NCBI GenBank assembly: GCA_910585245.1
Contig: CAJUCO010000007.1
Coordinates: 1 to 64,000 of the forward strand
DNA length: 64,000 bases
Source of the DNA: an uncultured Oscillibacter sp.
GTDB taxonomy: Bacteria > Bacillota > Clostridia > Oscillospirales > Oscillospiraceae
Direction of reading: 5' to 3'
Shown here: piece after piece, positions 1 to 7,586 of the stretch
Layout of the letters: each line of letters begins with the position of its first letter
How positions within the stretch are numbered: position 1 is the stretch's first letter
Made by a program: the position numbers and the translations under genes
The notes under the pieces: model-generated
The model's database searches: none
Seen by the model: the letters and a program-made list of their open reading frames with translations, nothing else
Told to the model about the DNA's origin: nothing

Positions 1-48
1 CCATATATCATATTTTACCACTGTTTCATCCGCTTGTGAATACAAATT

Positions 49-1185
49 CTAAAAGCCCAGAGAGCCGCCGCCAAAAATGAGAGCCTCCTGACGGATGTGG
101 GATTTCCATTGACCAAATTCCACAACGTCGCCCATCATGCCGAACACCACGGCGGTCAGCGGAGCCTCGCCTAAAGCGCGAACAATGCTGGTTCCAAGCG
201 CCCAGGCAAAGTTATGGGGATTTAGAAGCAGCGCCGCATGGGCAATCACGGCAATCACCGCGCCTGCCAGGGACAGGTTGCGTTTCCCAAAACGGCGAAG
301 CAGTAACGGACAGAGCATAGCGCCTGCCACCAGGGTTCCCGCCTCTGCGAAGTAAAAGACGCTGTACATCCATTCGTCGTTTTGGAAGATGTACTTGCAG
401 TAGTAGGGCAGTGAGGTGCCGACAATCGTTCCGTGTACACAGGTGACTGTCCAAAGAATGAGCGTTGACCAGAAATACTGGTTGCTCAGCAGAGCCTTGA
501 CACTCTGCCCAAGCGGCTCCACCGGCCGGTTCTGGGCGGAATACAGGTCCGGCTCCTCTTTGCAGCGGACGAAGCAGATCACCAGCATCACCAGGGCGAT
601 GATCGCCCAAAGGCTCATGGTCTTAACCCATGCGGCCTGGTCATCTCCAAAGAGCTTCACGACCGGCATGGTTAGACTGACGGAGATGATGCGGCCCAAA
701 GGAGCCATGGACATGTGGAAAATGGAAAGGAGGTCCCGCTCATGGGACGACCGGGTCATCATAGTGGAAAGCGTTCCATAAGGGACGTTGATGGCAGTAT
801 ACAGAACCGTGGTGCAAAGATTGTAGGTGACGAAGATGTACCAGAACTGGAGGGATGCGTTGGTCTGGGGTACGGTGAACAGCGCCACCGCGGCGATGCA
901 GTAGGGCACCGCCATCCAGATAATCCAGGGCCGGGCCTTGCCCCATTTGGTATTTGTGCGGTTGACGATGACGCCCATGATGACGTCGGAGGTTCCGTCA
1001 AACACGCGGGAGATCAGCATGACCAGGCCAACCGTCATAACGGGGATACCTGCATAATCGGTGTAGAACAGGGTCAGCAGGGTGGAAATCATGCCAAAGA
1101 CGATGTTGCAGGCCGTGTCGCCACAGCCATAGGCAATCCGGGTGCCTGTTGTTAAGCTCTTGGTCGTACTCATTTCTTCTTTCAT
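49..1185 (-). pseudogene. GPH-family sugar:cation symporter, C-terminally truncated
   Basis: Membrane transporter of the glycoside-pentoside-hexuronide:cation symporter family, which moves sugars or glycosides with Na+ or H+. The N-terminus carries the family pattern GCGDTACNIVFG, then SRVFDGTSDVIMG and KWGKARPWI, with about ten hydrophobic segments. The usual length is near 450-500 residues; this frame stops at 378, right after RQEALIFGGGSLGF, where relatives continue through two more membrane helices. The 48 bases left before the window edge do not show that continuation in another frame, so the gene looks truncated by a nonsense or deletion event. GAAAGG lies 9 bases before the ATG. Substrate unknown. 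Family call is secure; loss of function is inferred. Confidence 0.75.
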
Positions 1186-1719
1186 TGTACCGTACCTTTC
1201 ATTTCTTTTTTCCGAGCCTGTGGAAAAGCACTTTCACCCAAAGGCTGTTCCGTCCGATGGCTCTGCGGGTCAGGAAGCTGGGGGGTGTGGCTCACACGTC
1301 TGGCGGATTCCTCCTTTCGTTCCGCGCCGCGTTTAATGCGCCGCAGTGATTTCCGTTTCAGGGGGAATACGGCTTCTTACCTTCACTGTAATTCATACCA
1401 CCGGCTGCCGCCTTGCTTTTTTTGCCCGGTTTTCAAGCAGCGGCCGGCTCCTTTAAATACAAATTTTTCCTTTTGGCAAAAGAAAGAGTCAGCGTCGTTC
1501 CTTTGTTCTGTGTGAATATAACCAACACCTCCGGCCTGCTTTTGTAGGATTTGTTTTTCCTATGGACAAATCAAACAAGGAATGACGGTCAGCCATTGTT
1601 ACTTTTGTTTTGCGCAATATTTCAGAGGTAACCGCTATATTTCTATGCTGAAATAACCGGAGGGCTTCTGTCCAACAAACCGTTGAGAGGCTTATATTAT
1701 GAAAGGAGTAGATTTCCAA
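1186..1719. other. Intergenic region between divergent transporter genes
   Basis: About 530 bases between two divergently transcribed transporters. It is more AT-rich toward 1440-1700 and must carry promoters for both genes, but I see no hexamer pair good enough to place either. No convincing small gene or strong hairpin was found. Confidence 0.4.
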
Positions 1720-2904
1720 ATGCGAAAACAGTCGTTCTTTAATAGTCTTTCGCCCAGAGACCACTATATGGTGTGCAACCTATTCTTTCTTTACCTGATT
1801 CAAGGCATATATGTCATTCTGATTGGCTCTATTCTACCGGACATGAAGGCGGAATATGGGCTGGATTATCAGGTCGGCGGATTTTTGATCTCCGCCCACT
1901 CAATCGGCAATATGGTTACAGGTTTGGCGGCGGGGCTGCTGCCCATGGTCATTGGGCTCAAACGGTCTTTGCTGATATTGAATGTCCTGCCCTTTATCGG
2001 ATTTGCTATCACTCTGTTTACCGGAACGCCCTGGGTTCTGATCTTTGCGTTGCTGCTGACTGGTATAGGCCGGGGTGCGGTCAGCAATTACAATAATCAA
2101 ATCATCAGCACGCTGTCCGGCGGCAGCGCGGCTCCTTTGAATCTGCTCCATGGTTTTTTTGCGATTGGAGCGGTACTCGCTCCAGCCTTAGCCCTGTTGG
2201 TTAACCGCACGGGCAGCGGGGGTTGGCGGCTGGCGGTTTTCGCTGTCATCGTCCTGGGTGTGATTTCAATGGTATCCTCTCCCTTCATGAACATGGATAA
2301 TATCCAAAAACCCAGGTACGAAAGCGGTTCCTTTCAATTTTTGCGGAGCCGGCGGTTCCTGCTCTCCGCGTTTATCATGTTTTTCTACCTGTGCGTAGAA
2401 GCCTCCGTTATGGGATGGATGGTCACCTACTATGTGGACTCCGGCGTGGCAACGGCAGATTCTGCGCAGCTGCTTACGTCTCTGCTATGGGTGGTCATAT
2501 TGGCCGGACGTTTTTTGTGCAGCGCACTGTCGGGCCGGATTGTGCCTCCGATAATGATACTGGCACTCTGCGGCGGCAGCATCATGTTTCTGGTTGTCCT
2601 GCTGATGGGGACAGATTTGAAGGTGATGCTGATGGGAACAGTCGGCCTAGGGCTTGCGCTATCAGGTATGTATGGCACTACAGTTGCCAATGCGGGCGGC
2701 ATATTCAAAGAGTATCCACTGGCTATGAGTGTGTTTGTGACGGTTACAAGCCTGGGTTCTGTTATTACACCCTCTCTGGTTGGAAGCATTGCCGCTTATG
2801 CAGATATTCGGATGGGCATGGCGGTGCTCTTAATTCCGGCGATGGTTGCGTTCACTCTGGCCTTGTGGAATTGGAAGGCGTCTTCTCAAAAGGCGGGAAT
2901 CTAG
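1720..2904 (+). CDS. Major facilitator superfamily transporter
   Basis: Inner-membrane secondary transporter, 394 residues, about twelve hydrophobic helices and a central hydrophilic loop near residue 190-205 (FMNMDNIQKPRYESGSF). The layout resembles FucP-like sugar MFS proteins (SILPDMKAEYGLDYQVGG, then HGFFAIGAVLAPALA), so a sugar substrate is likely but unproven. An ATG at 1699 is also open, but AAAGGAG at 1702-1708 overlaps it and sits 11 bases before the ATG at 1720, so the inner start is preferred. Transcribed divergently from the truncated symporter. No regulator lies next to it. Confidence 0.8.
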   Translation: MRKQSFFNSLSPRDHYMVCNLFFLYLIQGIYVILIGSILPDMKAEYGLDYQVGGFLISAHSIGNMVTGLAAGLLPMVIGLKRSLLILNVLPFIGFAITLFTGTPWVLIFALLLTGIGRGAVSNYNNQIISTLSGGSAAPLNLLHGFFAIGAVLAPALALLVNRTGSGGWRLAVFAVIVLGVISMVSSPFMNMDNIQKPRYESGSFQFLRSRRFLLSAFIMFFYLCVEASVMGWMVTYYVDSGVATADSAQLLTSLLWVVILAGRFLCSALSGRIVPPIMILALCGGSIMFLVVLLMGTDLKVMLMGTVGLGLALSGMYGTTVANAGGIFKEYPLAMSVFVTVTSLGSVITPSLVGSIAAYADIRMGMAVLLIPAMVAFTLALWNWKASSQKAGI

Positions 2905-3058
2905 ATGCTTGAAAATTTACACTTAACCAGCGGAAGAAGTTCGTTTTCTCAGGTTTTCTTGCTTGAATATAGAGATAATTCCCGATAGCGTCGCGATTCT
3001 TGTTGGCAATCTAGTGCTAAATACATCGATTTTTATATTTACATAGCATAAAGAAGCA
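2905..3058. other. Intergenic stretch after the MFS gene
   Basis: AT-rich sequence with no convincing gene. It leads into a long perfect inverted repeat, which probably ends transcription from the MFS gene. Confidence 0.4.
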
Positions 3059-3106
3059 CATAGCTAAAGTACGGCAATCAAGTTTGATTGCCGTACTTTA
3101 GCTATG
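3059..3106. repeat. 23-bp perfect inverted repeat with 2-base loop
   Basis: The arms at 3059-3081 and 3084-3106 are exact reverse complements (beginning CATAGCTAAAGTACGG) separated only by GT. This is much longer and more perfect than the other hairpins in the window and has no T-tract. It may be a bidirectional terminator, a transposon-end relic or a binding site for a dimeric protein; the sequence does not decide. Confidence 0.85.
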
Positions 3107-3170
3107 CCCTGAGCGGTTATTTAGTTGTTGTCCTTGTGCGGGGCAACCCTTTCCTGCCGTCTGTTTTCTA

Positions 3171-3331
3171 GAGTGTCGAAAAACCGTAAAAACCATCCCC
3201 AACGGGAAGGAAGAGAGTTACGAGAGGAACCCAGGAAGGGTTCCTTTCGTTTTCAATCATAAGTTTTCAAAACGTTTTCAAACGTTTTGAAAATTTGCTC
3301 AGGCTGGCAAACATACTTTTTTGACAGCCTG
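3171..3331. repeat. 161-bp dispersed repeat, copy A
   Basis: Matches 40890-41050 over its whole 161 bases with 11 substitutions and no gaps by my alignment (about 93 percent identity). Internal folds: ACGAGAGGAACCC / GGGTTCCTTTCGT (13 bp, one G-T pair), TTTTCAAAACGTTT / AAACGTTTTGAAAA (14 bp, perfect), and CAGGCTG / CAGCCTG at its end. No coding potential. Both copies lie next to gene 3' ends. It behaves like a small non-autonomous palindromic element or a mobile terminator. Confidence 0.85.
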
Positions 3332-3333
3332 AA

Positions 3334-3368
3334 AAAACAAACGGCAGGGTTTTCCTGCCGTTTGTTTT
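3334..3368 (-). terminator. Intrinsic terminator of the 30-residue protein gene
   Basis: Perfect 15-bp stem, arms 3334-3348 and 3354-3368, loop of five, GC-rich core CGGCAGG. On the minus strand it is followed by a T-run and starts 15 bases after the stop codon at 3383. Confidence 0.85.
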
Positions 3369-3382
3369 CGAAAAAGAGGAGC

Positions 3383-3475
3383 TTATTTGCGGTTTTCCTT
3401 TTGGTTCTGGCGCTGCTCCTTCTGGTTGTTCTGCTGATTCTGCTCGCGCTCGTTCTGGTTGTTCCGGTTCTCCAT
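3383..3475 (-). CDS. 30-residue Asn/Gln/Glu/Arg/Lys-only small protein
   Basis: Short frame of 30 codons plus TAA, starting MENRNNQNEREQ and ending NQKENRK. After the initiator Met, every residue is N, Q, E, R or K, with no hydrophobic, aromatic, Gly, Pro or Ser residue. AGGAGGTG lies 6 bases before the ATG and an intrinsic terminator follows the stop, so it looks like a complete one-gene transcription unit. The composition recalls small disordered hydrophilic proteins of spore-formers, but I do not recognise a named family. It could also be the end of an RNA whose function is not coding. It lies divergent to the infC operon. Confidence 0.65.
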   Translation of the reverse strand: MENRNNQNEREQNQQNNQKEQRQNQKENRK

Positions 3476-3563
3476 TTGAGAACACCTCCTTTCGACTCTC
3501 GTGAGTACAGGGGTATTCTTGCCGGGGAATTTGGAAATTATTCAAAAAACAGAAAAATCTTTG

Positions 3564-3592
3564 TTGACAAAGAGGCGCGTGGCTGATATACT
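3564..3592 (+). promoter_or_regulatory. Sigma-A promoter of the infC-rpmI-rplT operon
   Basis: Perfect TTGACA at 3564-3569 and TATACT at 3587-3592 with 17 bases between them. Transcription should start near 3599, giving a leader of about 160 bases. Confidence 0.9.
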
Positions 3593-3599
3593 AACTACA

Positions 3600-3757
3600 C
3601 AAAACAAAGAAGGCTGATTGCATCCGCCTCACCTCCAGCGCGTTTGCGAAGAGGTTCAGAACGTTTCTTCGAAGCTGCCCTTCCCGGCGGTTTGTTGTTG
3701 CGCGGATGCCTTGTGGTGTCTGCGTTTTGTGATTTTTAGGATGGAGGTGCTTTGACC
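3600..3757 (+). promoter_or_regulatory. Structured leader of infC, probable L20/IF3-type autoregulatory RNA
   Basis: The untranslated leader between promoter and infC folds: GCATCCGC at 3620-3627 pairs with GCGGATGC at 3702-3709, enclosing CAGC/GCTG (3636-3639 with 3674-3677) and CGAAGA/TCTTCG (3647-3652 with 3666-3671). In Bacillus the same operon is controlled by ribosomal protein L20 binding its leader. Whether this leader is of that class is inferred from position and structure; I cannot match it to a covariance model. Confidence 0.5.
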
Positions 3758-4276
3758 ATTAGTAAGCAAGTGCATGAACTGAATGAGAGTATCGGCGACA
3801 AGGAGATCCGGCTGATTGGCCCCGCGGGCGAGCAGCTGGGCATCATGGCCCCCGCACAGGCTCTGCGGATCGCCGAGGAGCAGAATCTGGACTTGGTGAA
3901 GATCTCACCCCAGGCCACCCCCCCGGTCTGCAAGCTGATGAACTATGGGAAGTTCCGGTTTGAACAGAGCAAGCGGGAAAAAGAGGCCAGAAAGAACCAG
4001 CACGTGGTGGAGATCAAGGAGATTCGAATGTCTCCGGGCATTGACATCGGGGACTTTAACACAAAGCTCCGCAATGCCCAGAAGTTCATCACCGAAGGCA
4101 ATCGGGTCAAGGTCTCTGTTCGTTTCCGCGGCCGCGAGATGGCGCACACCGATATCGGGCGGGACCTTTTGACCCGCTTCGCCGAGCAGTGCGCCGATAT
4201 TGCCAATCTGGACCGGCCTGCCAAGCTGGAGGGGCGGATGATGTCCATCTTCCTCTCGCCCAAGGCCGGCAAGTAA
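3758..4276 (+). CDS. infC: Translation initiation factor IF-3
   Basis: IF-3 binds the 30S subunit, blocks premature 50S joining and rejects non-AUG starts. The 172-residue frame has the N-terminal domain (NESIGDKEIRLIGPAGEQLG), the linker NYGKFRFEQSKREKEARK and the C-terminal domain (DFNTKLRNAQKFI, then VRFRGREMAHTDIG). GGAGGTG at 3743-3749 sits 8 bases before an in-frame ATT at 3758 and only 2 before a TTG at 3752, and the sequence from ATT aligns with the ISK start of bacillar IF-3. So the start is most likely AUU, as in Escherichia coli infC, where it lets IF-3 limit its own synthesis. First gene of the operon with rpmI and rplT. Confidence 0.95.
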   Translation: MSKQVHELNESIGDKEIRLIGPAGEQLGIMAPAQALRIAEEQNLDLVKISPQATPPVCKLMNYGKFRFEQSKREKEARKNQHVVEIKEIRMSPGIDIGDFNTKLRNAQKFITEGNRVKVSVRFRGREMAHTDIGRDLLTRFAEQCADIANLDRPAKLEGRMMSIFLSPKAGK

Positions 4277-4312
4277 ACAGTACGTTTAAAAACACGGAAG
4301 GAGTCAATCGTC

Positions 4313-4510
4313 ATGCCGAAACTGAAAACCCACAGCGGCGCCAAGAAGAGATTCAACCTCACCAAGACCGGCAAGGTCAAACGCGCCAAAGCCTTTAAAA
4401 GTCACATCCTGACCAAAAAGGACACCAAGCGGACCCGCCGTCTCCGCACCGGCGGCTATGCCGACGCCACCAATGTGGACGCCATCCGCAAGATGATCCC
4501 TTACAAGTAA
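4313..4510 (+). CDS. rpmI: 50S ribosomal protein L35
   Basis: 65 residues, very basic, with the L35 pattern MPKLKTHSGAKKRF and a C-terminal IRKMIPYK. It is a 50S structural protein. It lies 36 bases after infC with GGAAGGAG upstream of its ATG, and 20 bases before rplT, in the standard infC-rpmI-rplT order. No oddities. Confidence 0.97.
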   Translation: MPKLKTHSGAKKRFNLTKTGKVKRAKAFKSHILTKKDTKRTRRLRTGGYADATNVDAIRKMIPYK

Positions 4511-4530
4511 GAAAAGGAGGCTTTTGAAAC

Positions 4531-4881
4531 ATGGCTAGAGTCAAGGGCGCGATGATGACGCGCAAGAGAAGAAATAAGATCATGAAGCTGGCGAAGGGCT
4601 ACTGGGGTTCCAAGTCCAAGCACTTCCGCGTGGCTAATCAGGCCGTGATGAAGTCCCTGAGCTATGCTTATACCGGCCGCAAGCTGAAAAAGCGGGACTT
4701 CCGTTCTCTGTGGATCACCCGTATTTCCGCTGCCTGCAAGCTGAACGGGATGAACTATTCCACCTTTATGCACGGCCTGAAAACCGCTGGGGTGGAGATC
4801 AACCGCAAGATGCTGGCTGAGCTGGCTGTCAATGACGCCGCTGCCTTCACCCAGCTCACTGAGATTGCCAAGAAGGCGTAA
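4531..4881 (+). CDS. rplT: 50S ribosomal protein L20
   Basis: 116 residues, the normal length. It contains RVKGAMMTRKRRNKIMKLAK at the basic N-terminus and the globular SYAYTGRKLKKRDFRSLWI region. L20 is needed early in 50S assembly and in Firmicutes binds the infC leader to repress this operon. AAAAGGAGG precedes the ATG. The last gene of the operon, followed by a strong terminator. Confidence 0.97.
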   Translation: MARVKGAMMTRKRRNKIMKLAKGYWGSKSKHFRVANQAVMKSLSYAYTGRKLKKRDFRSLWITRISAACKLNGMNYSTFMHGLKTAGVEINRKMLAELAVNDAAAFTQLTEIAKKA

Positions 4882-4908
4882 GGGTTTTTGAGATAATCAA
4901 GAAGAGTT

Positions 4909-4944
4909 AAAAAGGACTTCGGAAGAGATTCCGAAGTCCTTTTT
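4909..4944 (+). terminator. Intrinsic terminator after rplT
   Basis: Stem AAAAAGGACTTCGGA / TCCGAAGTCCTTTTT, arms 4909-4923 and 4930-4944, six-base loop, ending in a T-run. The A-tract on the other side lets it also end trmB transcription arriving on the minus strand. Confidence 0.9.
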
Positions 4945-4953
4945 CATAGGAAC

Positions 4954-5994
4954 TCACTTGTTTATCTGGCAGAAGTAGGGACCCAGGTCCCCCTCATGGG
5001 TGTGGACATAGGTCCAGGTGAAGTCCTTGTCCACCAGATACCAGTCCGCGCCGTACAGGTTTTCCGGCTCCGGCAGGGCCAGAGCCTCCGCCTTGGAGAT
5101 GGGCCGGGACAAAGGCGCTCCCTCGGGGGGATATTCATAGTAGAAAACATATAAGTTCCCGTCCGGAACCTCCGCCAGGGCCTTCTTTGCGGCCTCCCCC
5201 TCCAGACAGGGGACCAGCTTTGCGGAAAAGAGATGCCAGAGAAAGTTTCCCTCCGCCAGTACCCACCGGCCCAGCTCCGCCTCTGGTGCGTTTTGAGCAA
5301 AGGCGTCCAGCCAACGGTTTTTCAGGACCTTGCGGCTGGTAGGGAAAGGCTCTTCCCACTCCACCATGGTCCCTACACAGCGGTTGATGGGTTGGCCCAG
5401 GCCAAAGAACTTGGCCTCGTAGTCCGTCATGACCCCCACAGGGCCGTTTTCATGGAGATTTCTTGTGACCTCCGAGAGTTGGAACCCAAACTGGGGCAGC
5501 TCCTCCACGGAGAACTCGAAAAGGGGCTGGTTGTCTGTTTTGAAGTGGATTTGCCCACCTGTTTTCAGAATCTGCCGGTAAAGTTTCAGGAAGTTTCCGT
5601 GGGTCAACCGCCGCTTGGCGTGCCGCCCGCTGGGCCAGGGGTCACAGAAGTTGATGTAGATCCGGTCCACCTCGCCGGGGGCAAAGAAGTAGGGCACTTG
5701 GTCTGCATTGGCGCTGATAAACCAGACATTGGTAAGTCCGGCGTTCACGCAGCGCTCCATGGCCACCACCATGGCGTCGGGGACTATTTCCACCGCCAGG
5801 AACAGTACCTCCGGCTCTGCCGCGGCGGTTCCGGCGGTGAAACGGCCCTTGCCACAGCCCAGCTCCAAGTGGATCTCCCGGGCCTGAGGCATCAGCTCCC
5901 GCCAACGGCCAAGGCGGTCATAGGGGTCCCGGATGAGCCGGCCTGCGCAGCGCTCCATCCGGGGAACCAGGTTCTTTTTTTTTCGAATTCGCAT
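4954..5994 (-). CDS. trmB: tRNA (guanine-N7)-methyltransferase TrmB with C-terminal extension
   Basis: S-adenosylmethionine-dependent enzyme forming m7G46 in tRNA. Residues 1-215 are a complete TrmB: SAM motif LELGCGKGRF (43-52), NFCDPWP (115-121), KTDNQPLF and TDYEAKFFGLG (190-200). The usual protein ends near here (about 210-230 residues). This one runs to 346, adding about 130 residues (RKVLKNRWLDAFAQN onward, rich in Trp, Tyr and Phe) that I cannot assign. The frame is continuous, so it is a true fusion rather than a read-through of noise. It is convergent with rplT, and its ATG is preceded on the minus strand by GGAGGACGCCCCCT. Confidence 0.9.
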   Translation of the reverse strand: MRIRKKKNLVPRMERCAGRLIRDPYDRLGRWRELMPQAREIHLELGCGKGRFTAGTAAAEPEVLFLAVEIVPDAMVVAMERCVNAGLTNVWFISANADQVPYFFAPGEVDRIYINFCDPWPSGRHAKRRLTHGNFLKLYRQILKTGGQIHFKTDNQPLFEFSVEELPQFGFQLSEVTRNLHENGPVGVMTDYEAKFFGLGQPINRCVGTMVEWEEPFPTSRKVLKNRWLDAFAQNAPEAELGRWVLAEGNFLWHLFSAKLVPCLEGEAAKKALAEVPDGNLYVFYYEYPPEGAPLSRPISKAEALALPEPENLYGADWYLVDKDFTWTYVHTHEGDLGPYFCQINK

Positions 5995-6037
5995 AGGGGG
6001 CGTCCTCCTGAGTTGAAATCATAAAAGGGGTGAGGCC

Positions 6038-6691
6038 CTAAATGGCGCCCTCCGCTTTTAAAATACCGCTTACTTTGCCCTCGTCTTTTAAATAATAGTG
6101 TGCGGATTTGACGATCAAGGTCATCTGGCCGTAGGGCATTCCGGTCTTTTCGCAAACGGTTTCCAGAATGGTGTGGAGCATGACAAGGTTCACATACGCC
6201 TTGCACCCAAAATCCAGCGCGCGGCAGTAAACCGTCAGATTTAATTTTCCGGCCTCCTCCTGAAAATCAAGCAGGCTGACGCAGGGTATGTAACCCTCGT
6301 CGGTCAGAGGCTCGAAGGTGGTGACGGTTGCGGATCTTGTGTGCGGGTTTTCTTTCAGGCGGTCAATAACCCATTGGGTCTGGCTTTTTTGCCCCATGTA
6401 GGAAAAAAGCCGGGATGCGTAGGAATGTTCATTGTGAAGCTCTTTGACGTTTTCTTGAACCGTAAAATTTCGCACCATCCAGTCGTGTTCCTCTTGGACC
6501 TTGTGGCGCTCTATGACGGCATCCGGGAGATTCGCGTTTGAAACTGTAAACGTCAGCGTGAAAACCTCTTTTGCACCGGCGTGTTCATTTGCGTTGTCCG
6601 TGTATTCTGTGACGCTTCCCTGTTGATAAATGGTTTGCAATACCGCAATCCAGGCTTCGCCAAGGCTGGAAAATAGACCCAAATCCTTCAT
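6038..6691 (-). CDS. Thymidylate synthase-superfamily protein of unknown substrate
   Basis: 217 residues. The C-terminal half keeps the ThyA order: IPCVSLLDF with the nucleophilic Cys at 137, then CRALDFGCKAYVNL (156-169) in place of the phosphate-binding RSxDxxLGxPFN segment, then KSAHYYLKD (195-203) in place of the DAHxY signature. The N-terminal 80 residues are shorter than in true ThyA. The Arg of RS is retained, but the Asp of DAHIY is Ser. The fold and nucleophile suggest C5 methylation or hydroxymethylation chemistry on a pyrimidine nucleotide, but the substrate is open. Base composition is less GC-rich than its neighbours, hinting at transfer. It stands alone between trmB and lepB. 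Confidence 0.65.
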   Translation of the reverse strand: MKDLGLFSSLGEAWIAVLQTIYQQGSVTEYTDNANEHAGAKEVFTLTFTVSNANLPDAVIERHKVQEEHDWMVRNFTVQENVKELHNEHSYASRLFSYMGQKSQTQWVIDRLKENPHTRSATVTTFEPLTDEGYIPCVSLLDFQEEAGKLNLTVYCRALDFGCKAYVNLVMLHTILETVCEKTGMPYGQMTLIVKSAHYYLKDEGKVSGILKAEGAI

Positions 6692-6891
6692 AAATATATT
6701 TCCTCACTCCCACCTGCTTGTGAATGACCCATTCTGACGAATTTTGCCTTAAAACATGATAAGGATTTTTTAACGGCCTTCTGTTTCTCTGCACGAGCAG
6801 ATGACGGTTTCTACAATAACATAAAAAGCGGGAGAATGCAACTTTATTCCCATCACTTACCCTGTCATGGGAAATCAACACGAAAACCCTC

Positions 6892-6920
6892 TTGTGATTT
6901 CAAAACTTTTTTGATATACT
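6892..6920 (+). promoter_or_regulatory. Sigma-A promoter of the lepB-rbgA-rnhB cluster
   Basis: TTGTGA at 6892-6897 and TATACT at 6915-6920, spacer 17. It lies 42 bases before the first signal peptidase start and drives a run of closely packed or overlapping genes. Confidence 0.75.
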
Positions 6921-6962
6921 AATCAGGATTGAAATCTTTTGAAACCAACGGAGGGACACAAG

Positions 6963-7556
6963 ATGGCGGACGGAAAAAAGGAAGAGAAGAAACAAGAACC
7001 GTCAGGCCGGGGACTCTACGAGTGGGCTCAGGCGCTGGTGTGTTCCGTATTGGCCGCAGTGGTACTCTTTGCCTTTGGAGCCAGAGTGGTGGGGGTTTCC
7101 GGCGGGTCTATGCGGGAGACGCTGCAAGACGGAGACTTGCTGCTGGTGGTAAACCGAACCCTCTGTGGGGATTTTCACCGGGGGGATGTGGTTATTGCCG
7201 CGAAGTCCTCCTTTGAGGATGGGGAGCCTATTGTCAAACGGGTCATTGCCACCGGAGGGCAGACTGTGGACGTAGACTTTGAGCGGGGCGTGGTGTATGT
7301 GGACGGCACGGCCCTGGAAGAGCCCTATATTCGGGAGGAAACCCACCTTTGGGGAGGGACGGAGTTCCCCTTCACCGTGCCGGAGGGCTGTGTGTTCCTC
7401 ATGGGGGACAACCGCAACGAAAGCCGGGACAGCCGGGCTCCGGAGCTGGGAGCGGTGGACGAGCGTTGCCTCATCGGCCGGGCGGTGTTTTTGCTGTTGC
7501 CGGGGCAGACCAAGGACTTGGGAATGCGGGAGTGGGGCCGGATCGGAAGGCTCTGA
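6963..7556 (+). CDS. lepB: Signal peptidase I (first of tandem pair)
   Basis: Membrane serine protease that removes signal peptides outside the membrane. 197 residues: one N-terminal membrane segment (about 21-42), GSM with Ser49 as nucleophile, VKRVIA with Lys92 as general base, and MGDNRNESRDSR near 147-158. This is the short Gram-positive form. The ATG at 6963 is chosen because GGAGGG ends 7 bases before it. It is followed after 30 bases by a second, clearly related copy. Confidence 0.93.
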   Translation: MADGKKEEKKQEPSGRGLYEWAQALVCSVLAAVVLFAFGARVVGVSGGSMRETLQDGDLLLVVNRTLCGDFHRGDVVIAAKSSFEDGEPIVKRVIATGGQTVDVDFERGVVYVDGTALEEPYIREETHLWGGTEFPFTVPEGCVFLMGDNRNESRDSRAPELGAVDERCLIGRAVFLLLPGQTKDLGMREWGRIGRL

Positions 7557-7586
7557 GGGGGATTTGCCTGAATCAAGGAGAGAGAT

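Noticed and set aside
1489..1764. 91-codon minus-strand frame in the first intergenic region
   Set aside because: No binding site, low-quality composition, overlaps the start of the MFS gene.
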